Assembly: GCA_033782935.1 (NCBI GenBank)
Contig: JAWQEG010000286.1
Coordinates: forward strand, 2,741,501 to 2,805,500
Direction of reading: 5' to 3'
Length of the DNA: 64,000 nucleotides
Source: Petrolisthes cinctipes
Taxonomy: Eukaryota; Arthropoda; Malacostraca; Decapoda; Porcellanidae
Below, piece by piece: positions 1 to 12,039 of the stretch (its first letter is position 1; each line of letters starts with the position of its first letter). The notes beneath the pieces are model-generated. The model made no database searches and had not been told where the DNA came from. It saw only the letters and a program-made list of their open reading frames with translations. Both the position numbers and the translations under genes were made by a program.

Positions 1-1037
1 GGTCCCAGAAGCGATCTGTACATGCCTACTCCGTGTTAGAGTATTTTCAAAATACAGGCCAAAAAAATACTGAAAATCGATCTTTTAGGTGCCCAAAATT
101 CGATATGTGCATTCATCTTCTGTACCCGTTTATATCTCAAATTCTGGCCCTAAACACCCTAAAATTCGATATTTTGGGGTCCCAGAAGCGATCTGTACAT
201 GCCTACTCCGTGTTAGAGTATTTTCAAAATTCAGGCCCAAAACATGCTGAAAATCGATATTATTGGTGCCCTAAGTCAATATGTGTATGCATCTTCTATA
301 CTCGTTTATATCTCAAATTCAGGCTCAAAACACCCAAAAATTCGATATTTTGGGGTCCCAGAAGCGATCTGTACATGCCTACTCAGTGCTAGAATCTTTT
401 CAAAATATAGGCTCAAAACATGCTCAAAATCGATATTTTAGGTGCTCAAAAGTCGATATGTGCATGCATCTTCTGTACTCGTTTATATCTCAAATTAAGG
501 CCCAAAACACCCGAAAATTCGATATTTAGGGGTCCCAGAAGCGATCTGTACATGACTACTCCGTGTTAGAGTATTTTCAAAATACAGGCCCAAAACATGC
601 TCAAAATCGATGTTTTAGGTGCCAAAAAGTCGATATGTGTATGCATCTTCAGTACCCGTTTATATCTTAAATTCTGGCTCAAAACACCCGAAACTTCGAT
701 ATTTTGGGGTCCCAGAAGCGATCTGTACATGCCTACTCCGTTTTAGAGTATTTTCAAAATACATGCCCAAATCATGCTCAAAATCGATGTTTTAGGTGCC
801 AAAAAGTCGATATGTGTATGCATCTTCAGTACCCGTTTATATCTTAAATTCTGGCTCAAAACACCCGAAACTTCGATATTTTGGGGTCCCAGAAGCAAAA
901 AGATCTGTACATGCCTACTCAATGCTAGAATATTTTCAAAATATAGGCTAAAAACATGCTAAAAATCGATCTTATAGGTGCCAAAAAGTCGATATCTCAA
1001 ATTAAGTCCCAAAACACCCGAAAATTCGATATTTAGG

Positions 1038-1214
1038 GATCCCAGAAGCGATCTGTACATGCCTACTCCGTGTTAGAGTATTTTAAAAATACAGGCCAAA
1101 AACATACTGAAAATCGATCTTTTAGGTGCCCAAAAGTCGATATGTGCATGCATCTTCTGTACCCGTTTATATCTCAAATTCTGGCCCTAAACACCCGAAA
1201 ATTCGATATTTTTG
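1038..1214 (+). repeat. L variant with B1 half and GATCTTTTAGG A half (177 bp)
   Basis: This is the commonest first member of the trimer. Half B is type B1 (CCGTGTTAGAGTATTTT). It is followed by AGGCCAAAAACATACTGAAA and then an A half reading ATCGATCTTTTAGGTGCC, with CTTCTGTACCCG and ATTCTGGCCCTAAACACC near its end. The CTGGCCCTAAAC block is diagnostic. The ATCGATCT change removes the ATCGATAT core found in most other classes. Confidence 0.8.
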
Positions 1215-1391
1215 CGTCCCAGAAGCGATCTGTACATGCCTACTCAGTGCTAGAATGTTTACAAAATATAGGCTCAAAACATGCTCAAAATCGATATTTT
1301 AGGTGCCCAAAAGTCGATATGTGCATGCATCTTCTGTTCCCTTTTATATCTCAAATTCTGGCCCTAAAAACCCGAAAATTCAATATTTTGG

Positions 1392-1539
1392 GGTCCCAGA
1401 AGCAATCTGTACATGCCTACTCAGTGCTAGAATATTTTCAAAATATAGGCTAAAAACATACTAAAAATCGATATTTTAGGTGCCAAAAAGTCGATATCTC
1501 AAATTAATGCCCAAAACACCCGAAAATTCGATATTTAGG
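1392..1539 (+). repeat. Short monomer class S1 (148 bp)
   Basis: The phase points at 1392 and 1540 give 148 bp, exactly 29 less than L. The missing bases are those between two ATAT copies in half A. L reads GTCGATAT-GTGCATGC...GTTTATAT-CTCAAATT, whereas S1 reads GTCGATATCTCAAATT. S1 is recognised by GGTGCCAAAAAGTCGATATC. It recurs as every third monomer over long stretches, for example again at 1894-2041, and usually follows a B2 half and precedes a B1 half. Half B is full length. Confidence 0.9.
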
Positions 1540-2041
1540 GGTCACAGAAGCGATCTGTACATGCCTACTCCGTGTTAGAGTATTTTCAAAATACAGGCCA
1601 AAAACATAATGAAAATCGATCTTTTAGGTGCCCAAAAGTCGATATGTGCATGCATCTTCTGTACCCGTTTATATCTCAAATTCTGGCCCTAAACACCCGA
1701 AAATTCGATATTTTTGCGTCCCAGAAGCGATCTGTACATGCCTACTCAGTGCTAGAATGTTTTCAAAATATAGGCTCAAAACATGCTCAAAATCGATATT
1801 TTAGGTGCCCTAATGTCGATATGTGCATGAATCTCCTGTACTCGTTTATATCTCAAATTCAAGCTCAAAACTTCCGAAAATTCGATATTTTGAGGACCCT
1901 GAAGCGATTTGTACATGCCTACTCAGTGCTAGTATATTTTTAAAATATAGGCAAAAAACATGCTAAAAATCGATATTTTAGGTGCCATAAAGTCGATATC
2001 TCAAATTCAGTCCCAAAACACCCGAAAATTCGATATTTAGG
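1540..2041 (+). repeat. Trimer higher-order repeat L-L-S, 502 bp (copy 2)
   Basis: The phase points 1540, 1717, 1894 and 2042 repeat the 177+177+148 pattern directly next to copy 1. It starts with the rare GGTCACAGAAG variant at 1540. That variant recurs at 7397 and 10552 and ties those places to this one. The third unit carries GCCATAAAGTCGATATC, a variant of S1. Confidence 0.88.
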
Positions 2042-3581
2042 GGTCCCAGAAGCGATCTGTACATGCCTACTCCGTGTTAGAGTATTTTCAAAATACAGGC
2101 CAAAAAAATACTGAAAATCGATCTTTTAGGTGCCCAAAATTCGATATGTGCATTCATCTTCTGTACCCGTTTATATCTCAAATTCTGGCCCTAAACACCC
2201 GAAAATTCGTTATTTTGGGGTCCCAGAAGCGATCTGTACATGCCTACTCCGTGTTAGAGTATTTTCAAAATTCAGGAGCAAAAACATGCTGAAAATCGAT
2301 ATTATTGGTGCCCTAAGTCAATATGTGTATGCATCTTCTATACTCGTTTATATCTCAAATTCAGGCTCAAAACACCCAAAAATTCGATATTTTGGGGTCC
2401 CAGAAGCGATCTGTACATGCCTACTCAGTGCTAGAATCTTTTCAAAATATAGGCTCAAAACATGCTCAAAATCGATATTTTAGGTGCTCAAAAGTCGATA
2501 TGTGCATGCATCTTCTGTACTCGTTTATATCTCAAATTAAGGCCCAAAACACCCGAAAATTCGATATTTAGGGGTCCCAGAAGCGATCTGTACATGACTA
2601 CTCCGTGTTAGAGTATTTTCAAAATACAGGCCCAAAACATGCTCAAAATCGATGTTTTAGGTGCCAAAAAGTCGATATGTGTATGCATCTTCAGTACCCG
2701 TTTATATCTTAAATTCTGGCTCAAAACACCCGAAACTTCGATATTTTGGGGTCCCAGAAGCGATCTGTACATGCCTACTCCGTTTTAGAGTATTTTCAAA
2801 ATACATGCCCAAATCATGCTCAAAATCGATGTTTTAGGTGCCAAAAAGTCGATATGTGTATGCATCTTCAGTACCCGTTTATATCTTAAATTCTGGCTCA
2901 AAACACCCGAAACTTCGATATTTTGGGGTCCCAGAAGCAAAAAGATCTGTACATGCCTACTCAATGCTAGAATATTTTCAAAATATAGGCTAAAAACATG
3001 CTAAAAATCGATCTTATAGGTGCCAAAAAGTCGATATCTCAAATTAAGTCCCAAAACACCCGAAAATTCGATATTTAGGGATCCCAGAAGCGATCTGTAC
3101 ATGCCTACTCCGTGTTAGAGTATTTTAAAAATACAGGCCAAAAACATACTGAAAATCGATCTTTTAGGTGCCCAAAAGTCGATATGTGCATGCATCTTCT
3201 GTACCCGTTTATATCTCAAATTCTGGCCCTAAACACCCGAAAATTCGATATTTTTGCGTCCCAGAAGCGATCTGTACATGCCTACTCAGTGCTAGAATGT
3301 TTACAAAATATAGGCTCAAAACATGCTCAAAATCGATATTTTAGGTGCCCAAAAGTCGATATGTGCATGAATCTTCTGTACTCGTTTATATCTCAAATTC
3401 AAGCTCAAAACACCCGAAAATTCGATATTTTGGGGACCCTGAAGCGATTTGTACATGCCTACTCAGTGCTAGAATATTTTCAAAATATAGGCAAAAAACA
3501 TGCTAAAAATCGATATTTTAGGTGCCATAAAGTCGATATCTCAAATTCAGTCCCAAAACACCCGAAAATTCGATATTTAGG
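2042..3581 (+). repeat. 9-monomer higher-order block A2 (1540 bp), copy of A1 lacking one trimer
   Basis: Block A2 follows A1 at an offset of 2041-2042 up to about 3365, with the same rare marks, including the GAAGCAAAAAG insertion. From about 3366 it matches the last part of A1 (about 1826 onward) at an offset of 1540. One 502-bp trimer present in A1 is therefore absent here, most simply through unequal exchange between trimers. The switch lies around GTGCATGAATC, where the A1 counterpart at about 1321 reads GTGCATGCATC. Confidence 0.85.
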
Positions 3582-4270
3582 GGTCCCAGAAGCGATCTGT
3601 ACATGCCTACTCCGTGTTAGAGTATTTTCAAAATACAGGCCAAAAAAATACTGAAAATCGATCTTTTAGGTGCCCAAAAGTCGATATGTGCATGCATCTT
3701 CTGTACCCGTTTATATCTCAAATTCTGGCCCTAAACACCCGAAAATTCGATATTTTGGGGTCCCAGAAGCGAACTGTACATGCCTACTCCGTGTTAGAGT
3801 ATTTTCAAAATTTAGGCCCAAAACATGCTGAAAATCGATATTATTGGTGCCCTAAGTCAATATGTGTATGCATCTTCTATACTCGTTTATATATCAAATT
3901 CAGGCTCAAAACACCCGAAAATTCGATATTTTGGGGTCCCAGAAGCGATCTGTACATGCCTACTCAGTGCGAGAATCTTTTCAAAATATAGGCTCAAAAC
4001 ATGTTCAAAATCGATATTTTAGGTGCCTTAAAGTCGATATGTGCATGCATCGTCTGTACTCGTTTATATCTCAAATTAAGGCCCAAAACACCCGAAAATT
4101 CGATATTTAGGGGTCCCAGAAGCGATCTGTACATGACTACTCCGTGTTAGAGTATTTTCAAAATACAGGCCCAAAACATGCTCAAAATCGATGTTTTAGG
4201 TGCCAAAAAGTCGATATGTGCATGCATCTTCAGTACCCGTTTATATCTCAAATTCAGGCTCAAAACACCC
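3582..4270 (+). repeat. Partial third copy of block A (A3)
   Basis: The third copy begins at 3582, 1540 bp after A2. It repeats the seven-A run, the GATATTATTGG unit and GTACATGACTACTCC (near 4131). Similarity to A1/A2 is lost within the following monomer, around 4200-4270, where the A half changes to another class. Confidence 0.75.
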
Positions 4271-6794
4271 GAAAATTCGATATTTTGGGGTCTCAGAAGC
4301 GATCTGTACAAGCCTACTCCGTTTTAGAGTATTTTCAAAATACATGCCCAAAACATGCTGAAAATCGATATTTTAGATGCCCAAAGTCAATATGTGCATG
4401 TATCTTCTGTACCCGTTTTTATCTCAAATTCAGACTCAAAACACCCGAAAATTCAATATTTTTGGGTCCCAGAAGCAATCTGTACATGCCTACTCAGTGC
4501 TAAAATATTTTCAAAATATAGGCTAAAAACATGCTAAAAATCGATATTTTAGGTGCCAAAAAGTCAATATCTCAAATTAAGGCCCTTAACACACCCGAAA
4601 ATTCGATATTTAGGGGTCCCAGAAGCGATCTGTACATGCCTACTCAGTGCTAGAATGTTTTCAAAATATAGGCTCAAAACATGCTCAAAATCGATATTTT
4701 AGGTGCCCAAAAGTCGATATGTGCATGCATCTTCTGTACTCGTTTATATCTCAAATTCAAGCTCAAAACACCCGAAAATTCGATATTTTGGGGACCCAAA
4801 AGCGATCTGTACATGCCTACTCAGTGCTAGAATATTTTCAAATTATAGGCTCAAAACATGCTAAAAATCGATATTTTAGGTGCGTAAAGGCGATATTTCA
4901 AATTCAGGCCCAAAACACCCGAAAATTCAATATTTTGGGGTCCCAGAAGCGATCTGTACATGCCTACTCCGTTTTAGAGTATTTTCAAAATACATGCCCA
5001 AAACATGCTGAAAATCGATATTTTAGATGCCCAAAGTCAATATGGGCATGTATCTTCTGTACCCGTTTATATCTCAAATTCACGCTCAAAACACCCGAAA
5101 ATTCAATATTTTGGGGTCCCAGAAGCAATCTGTAGATGCCTACTCAGTGCTAGAATATTTTTAAAATATAGTCTAAAAACATGCTAAAAATCGATATTTT
5201 AGGTGCCAAAAAGTAGATATCACAAATTCAGTCCCAAAACACCCGAAAATTCGATATTTAGAGGTCCCAGAAGCGATCTGTACATGCCTACTCCGTGTTA
5301 GAGTATTTTCAAAATACAGGCCAAAAACATACTGAAAATCGATCATTTAGGTGCCCAAAAGTCGATATGTGCATGCATCTTATGTACCCGTTTATATCTC
5401 AAATTCAGGCGCAAAACACCCGAAAATTCGATATTTTGGGGTTCCCAGAAGCGATCTGTACATGCCTACTCCGTGTTAGAGTATTTTCAAAATACAGGCC
5501 CAAAACATGCTCAAAATCGATGTTTTAGGTGCCCAAAAGTCGATAAGTGCATGCATTTTCAGTACCCGTTTATATCTCAAATTCAGGCTCAAAACTCCCG
5601 AAAATTCGATATTATGGGGTCCCAGAAGCGATCTGTACATGCCTACTCCGTGTTAGAGTATTTTGAAAATACAGGCCCAAATCATGCTGAAAATCGATAA
5701 TTTAGATGCCCAAAGTCAATATGTGCATGTATCTTCTGTACCCGTTTATATCTCAAATTCAGGCTCAAAACACCCGAAAATTCAATATTTTGGGGTCCCA
5801 GAAGCAATCTGTACATGCCTACTCAGTGCTAGAATATTTTCAAAATATATGCTAAAAACATGCTAAAAATCGATATTTTAGGTGCCAAAAAGTCGATATC
5901 TCAAATTCATTCCCAAAACACCCGAAACTTCGATATTTAGGGGTCCCAGAAGCGATCTGTACATGCCTACTCCGTGTTAGAGTATTTTCAGAGTACAGGC
6001 CAAAAACATACTGAAAATCGATCTGTTAGGTGCCCAAAAGTCGATATGTGCATGCATCTTCTGTACCCGTTTATATCTCAAATTCTGGCCCTAAACCCCC
6101 AAAAATTTGATCTTTTGGGGTCCCAGAAGCGATCTGTAAATGCTTACTCCGTGTTAGAGTATTTTTAAAATTCAGGACCAAAACATGCTGAAAATCGATA
6201 TTTTTGGTGCCCAAAGTCAATATGTGTATGCATCTTCTATACTCGTTTATATCTCAAATTCAGGCTCAAAACACCCGAAAATTCGATATTTTGAGGTCCC
6301 AGAAGCGATCTGTACATGCCTACTCAGTGCTAGAATGTTTTCAAAATATAGGCTCAAAACATGCTCAAAATCGATATTTTAGGTGCCGAAAAGTCGATAT
6401 GTGCATGCATCTTCTGTACTCGTTTATATCTCAAATTCAGGCTCAAAAAACACGAAAATTCGATATTTTGGGGTCCCAGAAGCGATCTGTACATGCCTAC
6501 TCAGTGCTAGAATATTTTCAAAATATAGGCTAACAACATTCTAAAAATCGATATTTTAGGTGCGTAAAGGCGATATCTCAAATTCATTCCCAAAACACCC
6601 GAAAATACGATATTTTGGGGTCCCAGAAGCGATCTGTACATGCCTACTCAGTGCTAGAATCTTTTCAAAATATAGGCTCAAAACATGCTAAAAATCGATA
6701 TTTTAGATGCCCAAAGTCATTATGTGCATGTATCTTCTGTACCCGTTTATATCTCAAATTCTGGCCCTAAACACACGAAAATTCAATATTTTGG

Positions 6795-6895
6795 GGTCCC
6801 AGAAGCAATATGTACATGCCTACTCAGTGCTAGAATATTTTCAAAATATAGGCTAAAAATTAAGGCCCAAAACACCCGAAAATTCGATATTTAAG
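6795..6895 (+). repeat. Truncated 101-bp monomer
   Basis: The phase points at 6795 and 6896 are only 101 bp apart. Sequence runs from ATATAGGCTAAAAA straight into TTAAGGCCCAAAACACCC, so most of an S1 A half is missing, 47 bp less than S1. The flanking AAAA-rich bases could have served as microhomology. Confidence 0.8.
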
Positions 6896-9077
6896 GGTCC
6901 CAGAAGCGATCTGTACATGCCTACTCCGTGTTAGAGTAATTTTAAAATACAGGCCCAAAACATGCTCAAAATCGATGTTTTAGGTGCCAAAAAGTCGATA
7001 TGTACATGCATCTTCAGTACCCGTTTATATCTCAAATTCTGGCTCAAAACACCCGAAAATTCGATATTTAGGGGTCCCAGAAGCGATCTTTACATACCTA
7101 CTCCGTGTTAGAGTATTTTAAAAATACAGGCCAAAAACATACTGAAAATCGATTTTTAGGTGCCCAAAAGTCGATATGTGCATGCATCTTCTGTTCCCGT
7201 TTATATCTCAAATTCTGGCCCTAAACACCCGAAAATTCAATATTTTGGAGTCCCAGAAGCAATCTGTACATGCCTACTCAGTGCTAGAATATTTTCAAAA
7301 TATAGGCTAAAAACATACTAAAAATCGATATTTTAGGTGCCAAAAAGTCGATATCTCAAATTAAGGCCCAAAACACCCGAAAATTCGATATTTAGGGGTC
7401 ACAGAAGCGATCTGTACATGCCTACTCCGTGTTAGAGTATTTTCAGAATACAGGCCAAAAACATAATGAAAATCGATCTTTTAGGTGCCCAAAAGTCGAT
7501 ATGTGCATGCATCTTCTGTACCCGTTTATATCTCAAATTCTGGCCCTAAACACCCGAAAATTCGATATTTTTGCGTCCCAGAAGCGATCTGTACATGCCT
7601 ACTCAGTGCTAAAATGTTTTCAAAATATAGGCTCAAAACATGCTCAAACTCGATATTTTAGGTGCCCAAAAGTCGATATGTGCATGAATCTTCTGTACTC
7701 GTTTATATCTCAAATTCAAGCTCAAAACACCCGAAAATTCGATATTTTGGGGACCCTGAAGCGATTTGTACATGCCTACTCAGTGCTAGAATATTGTCAA
7801 AATATAGGTAAAAAACATGCTAAAAATCGATATTTTAGGTGCCATAAAGTCGATATCTCAAATTCAGTCCCAAAACACCCGAAAATTCGATATTTAGGGG
7901 TCCCAGAAGCGATCTGTACATGCCTACTCCGTGTTAGAGTATTTTTTAAAAATTCAGGCCCAAAACATGCTGAAAATCGATATTATTGGTGCCCTAAGTC
8001 AATATGTGTATGCATCTTCTATACTCGTTTATATCTCAAATTCAGGCTCAAAACACCCGAAAATTCGATATTTTGGGGTCCCAGAAGCGATGTGTACATG
8101 CCTACTCAGTGCTAGAATCTTTTCAAAATATAGGCTCAAAACATGTTCAAAATCGATATTTTAGGTGCCCAAAAGTCGATATGTGCATGTACCTTCTGTA
8201 CTCGTTTCTATCTCAAATTCAAGCTCAAAACACCCGAAAATTCGATATTTTGGGGACCCAAAAGCGATCTGTACATGCCTACTCAGTGATAGAATATTTT
8301 CAAATTATAGGCTCAAAACATGCTAAAAATTGATATTTTCGTTGCGTAAAGGCGATATCTCAAATTCTGGTTCAAAACACCCGAAAATTCAATATTTTGG
8401 GGTCCCAGAAGCGATCTGAACATGCCTATTCCGTGTTAGAGTATTTTCATAATACATGCCCAAAACATGCTGAAAATCGATATTTTAGATGCCCAAAGTC
8501 AATATGTGCATGTATCTTCTGTACCCGTTTATATCTTAAATTCAGGCTCAAAACACCCGAAAATTCAATATTTTGGGGTCCCAGAAGCAATCTGTACATG
8601 CCTACTCAGTGCTAGAATATTTTTAAAATATAGGCTAAAAACATGCTAAAAATCGATATTTTAGGTGCCAAAAAGTTGATATCTCAAATTCAGCCCCAAA
8701 ACACCCGAAAATTCGATATTTAGAGGTCCCAGAAGCGATCTGTACATGCCTACTCCATGTTAGAGTATTTTCAAAATACAGGCCAAAAACATACTGAAAA
8801 TCGATCATTTAGGTGCCCAAAAGTCGATATGTGCATGCATCTTATGTACCCGTTTATATCTCAAATTCTGGCCCTAAACACCCGAAAATTTGATATTTTG
8901 GGGTCCCAGAAGCGATCTGTACATGCCTACTTCGTGTTAGAGTATTTTCAAAATTCAGGCCCAAAACATTCTGAAAATCGATATTTTTGGTGCCCAAGGT
9001 CAATATGTGTATGTATCTTCTATACTCGTTTATATTTCAAATTCAGGCTCAAAACACCCGAAAATTCGATATTTTGG

Positions 9078-9727
9078 GGTCCCAGAAGCGATCTGTACAT
9101 GCCTACTCAGTGCTAGAATGTTTTCAATATATAGGCTCAAAACATGCTCAAAATCGATATTTTAGGTGCCCAAAAGTCGATTTGTGCTTGAAAATTCTGT
9201 ACTCGTTTATATCTCAAATTTAGGCTTAAAACACCCGAAAATTCGATATTTTGGGGTCCCAGAAACGATCTGTACATGCCTACTCACTGCTAGAATATTT
9301 TCAAAATATAGGCTCAAAACATGCTAAAAATCGATATTTTAGGTGCGTATAAGCGATATCTCAAATTAAGGCCCAAAACACCCGAAAAATTCGATATTTA
9401 GGGGTCCCAGAAGCGATCTGTACATGCCTACTCAGTGCTAGAATATTTTCAAAATATAGGCTCAAAACATGCTCAAAATCGATATTTTAGGTGCCCAAAA
9501 GTCGATATGTGCTTGAATCTTCTGTACTCGTTTATATCTCAAATTTATGCTTAAAACACCCGAAAATTCGATATTTTGGGGTCCCAGAAACGATCTGTAC
9601 ATGCCTACTCACTGCTAGAATATTTTCAAAATATAGGCTCAAAACATGCTAAAAATCGATATTTTAGGTGCGTATAAGCGATATCTCAAATTCAGGCGCA
9701 AAACACCCGAAAATTCGATATTTTGGG
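9078..9727 (+). repeat. Tandem L+S dimer repeat, about 325 bp x 2
   Basis: Copy 1 is 9078-9402 and copy 2 is 9403-9727. Both carry the rare variants AGAAACGATCTG (9261 and 9586), CTACTCACTGCTAG, GTGCTTGAA and the S2 variant GTGCGTATAAGCG. The offset of 325 bp is one long plus one short monomer, the smallest higher-order unit seen here. Confidence 0.82.
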
Positions 9728-10919
9728 GTTCCCAGAAGCGATCTGTACATGCCTACTCCGTGTTAGAGTATTTTCAGAGTACAGGCCAAAAACATACTGA
9801 AAATCGATCTGTTAGGTGCCCAAAAGTCGATATGTGCATGCATCTTCTGTACTCGTTTATATCTCAAATTTAGGCTCAAAAAACCCGAAAATTCGATATT
9901 TTGGGGTCCCAGAAGCGATCTGTACATGCCTACTCAGTGCAAGAATATTTTCAAAATATAGGCTAACAACATTCTAAAAATCGATATTTTAGGTGCGTAA
10001 AGGCGATATCTCAAATTCATTCCCAAAACACCCGAAAATTCGATATTTTGGGGTCCCAGAAGCGATCTGTAAATGCCTACGCAGTGCTAGAATCTTTTCA
10101 AAATATAGGCTCAAAACATGCTCAAAATCGATATTTTAGATGCCCAAAGTCATTATGTGCATGTATCTTCTGTACCCGTTCATATCTCAAATTCTGGCCC
10201 TAAACACCCGAAAATTCGATATTATGGGGTCCCAGAAGCGATCTGTACATGCCTACTCCGTGTTAGAGTATTTTGAAAATACAGGCCCAAAACATGCTGA
10301 AAATCGATAATTTAGATGCCCAAAGTCAATATGTGCATGTATCTTCTGTACCCGTTTATATCTCAAATTCAGGCTCAAAACACCCGAAAATTCGATATTT
10401 AGGGGTCCCAGAAGCAATCTGTACATGCCTACTCAGTGCTAGAATATTTTCAAAATATAGGCTAAAAACATACTAAAAATCGATATTTTAGGTGCCAAAA
10501 AGTCGATATCTCAAATTAAGGCCCAAAACACCCGAAAATTCGATATTTAGGGGTCACAGAAGCGATCTGTACATGCCTACTCTGTGTTAGAGTATTTTCA
10601 AAATACAGGCCAAAAACATAATAAAAAACGATCTTTTAGGTGCCCAAAAGTCGATATGTGCATGCATCTTCTGTACTCGTTTATATCTCAAATTCAAGCT
10701 CAAAACACTCGAAAATTCAATATTTTGGGGACCCAAAAGCGATCTGTACATGCCTACTCAGTGATAGAATATTTTCAAATTATAGGCTCAAAACATGCTA
10801 AAAATCGATATTTTAGGTGCGTAAAGTCAATATGTGCATGTATCTTCTGTACCCGTTTATATCTCAAATTCAGGCTCAAAACACCCGAAAATTCAATATT
10901 TTGGGGTCCCAGAAGCAAT

Positions 10920-11500
10920 CTGTACGTACATGCCTACTCAGTGCTAGAATATTTTCAAAATATAGGCTAAAATTTAACATGCTAAAAATCGACATTTTAG
11001 GTGCCAAAAAGTCGATATTTCAAATTCAGTCCCAAAACACCCGAAAATTCGATATTTAGGGGTCCCAGAAGGGATCTATACATGCCTACTCCGTGTTAGA
11101 GTATTTTCAAAATACAGGCCAAAAACATACTGAAAATCGATCTTTTAGGTGCCCAAAAGTCGAAATGTGCATTCATCTTCTGTACCCGTTTATATCTCAA
11201 ATTCTCACCCTAAACGCCCGAAAATTCTATATTTTGTGGTCCCAGAAGCGATCTGTACATGCCTACTCCGTGTTAGAGTATTTTCAAAATTCAGGCCCAA
11301 AACATGCTCAAAATCGAAATTTTTGGTGCCCAAAGTCAATATGTGTATGCATCTTCTATACTCGTTTATATCTCAAATTCAGGCTCAAAACACCCGAAAA
11401 TTCGATATTTTGGGGTCCCAGAAGCGATCTGTACATGCCTACTCAGTGCTAGAATGTTTTCAAAATATAGGCTCAAAACATGCTCAAAATCGATATTTTA
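10920..11500 (+). repeat. Block duplicated at 17.58-18.17 kb (offset 6664)
   Basis: Two unusual small insertions are shared. One is a GTAC repeat in CTGTACGTACATGCC (CTGTGCGTACATGCC in the partner). The other is GGCTAAAATTTAACATGC at 10965, which recurs at 17629. The following monomers also share the GTCGAAATGTGCATTC variant. The offset is constant at 6664. Confidence 0.78.
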
Positions 11501-12039
11501 GGTGCCCATAAGTCGATATGTGCATGCATCTTCTGTACTCGTTTATATCTCAAATTCAAGCTCAAAACACCCGAAAATTTGATATTTTGGGGTCCCAGAA
11601 TCGATCTGTACATGCTTACTCAGTGCTAGAATATTTTCAAAATATTGGCTCAAAACATGCTAAAAATCGATATTTTCGGTGCGTGAAGGCGATATCTCAA
11701 ATTCTGGTTCAAAACACCCGAAAATTCAATATTTTGGGGTCCCAGAAGCGATCTGTACATGCCTACTCCGTGTTAGAGTATTTTCAAAATACCTGCCCAA
11801 AACATGCTGAAAATCGATATTTTAGATGCCCAAAGTCAATATGTGCATGTATCTTCTGTACCCGTTTATATCTCAAATTCAGGCTCAAAACACCCGAAAA
11901 TTCAATATTTTGGGGTCCCAGAAGCAATCTGTACATGCCTACTCAGTGCTAGAATATTTTCAAAATATAGGCTAAAAACATGCTAAAAATCGATATTTTA
12001 GGTGCCAAAAAGTCGATATCTCAAATTCAGTCTCAAAAC

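Larger units (their letters stand above)
1038..1539 (+). repeat. Trimer higher-order repeat L-L-S, 502 bp (copy 1)
   Basis: The phase points 1038, 1215, 1392 and 1540 give 177+177+148 = 502 bp. The order is B1/ATCGATCT L unit, B2/ATCGATAT L unit, then S1. The same spacing recurs elsewhere, for example 27860 to 28362. The mean monomer length within the trimer is 167.3 bp. Confidence 0.88.
1..2041 (+). repeat. 12-monomer higher-order block A1 (2041 bp)
   Basis: Twelve monomers with lengths 177, 176, 177, 177, 177, 153, 177, 177, 148, 177, 177 and 148 sum to 2041 bp. The 153-bp unit (885-1037) combines the S-type 29-bp loss with a 5-bp gain at GAAGCAAAAAGATCTG. The block then repeats at 2042. 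Shared rare marks include the run of seven A in GGCCAAAAAAATACTG at the left end, the GATATTATTGG variant, and GTACATGACTACTCC near 550. Confidence 0.88.
4271..12039 (+). repeat. Mixed zone of trimers, dimers and unrelated-order monomers
   Basis: This zone has the same satellite with no other sequence in it. Monomer order is less regular than to the left or right. Identifiable sub-blocks are a copy of part of block A at about 7397-8165 (offset 5857 from 1540 at its left end), a tandem dimer at 9078-9727, a truncated 101-bp unit at 6795-6895, and a stretch at about 10.9-11.5 kb shared with 17.6-18.2 kb at offset 6664. Confidence 0.7.
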
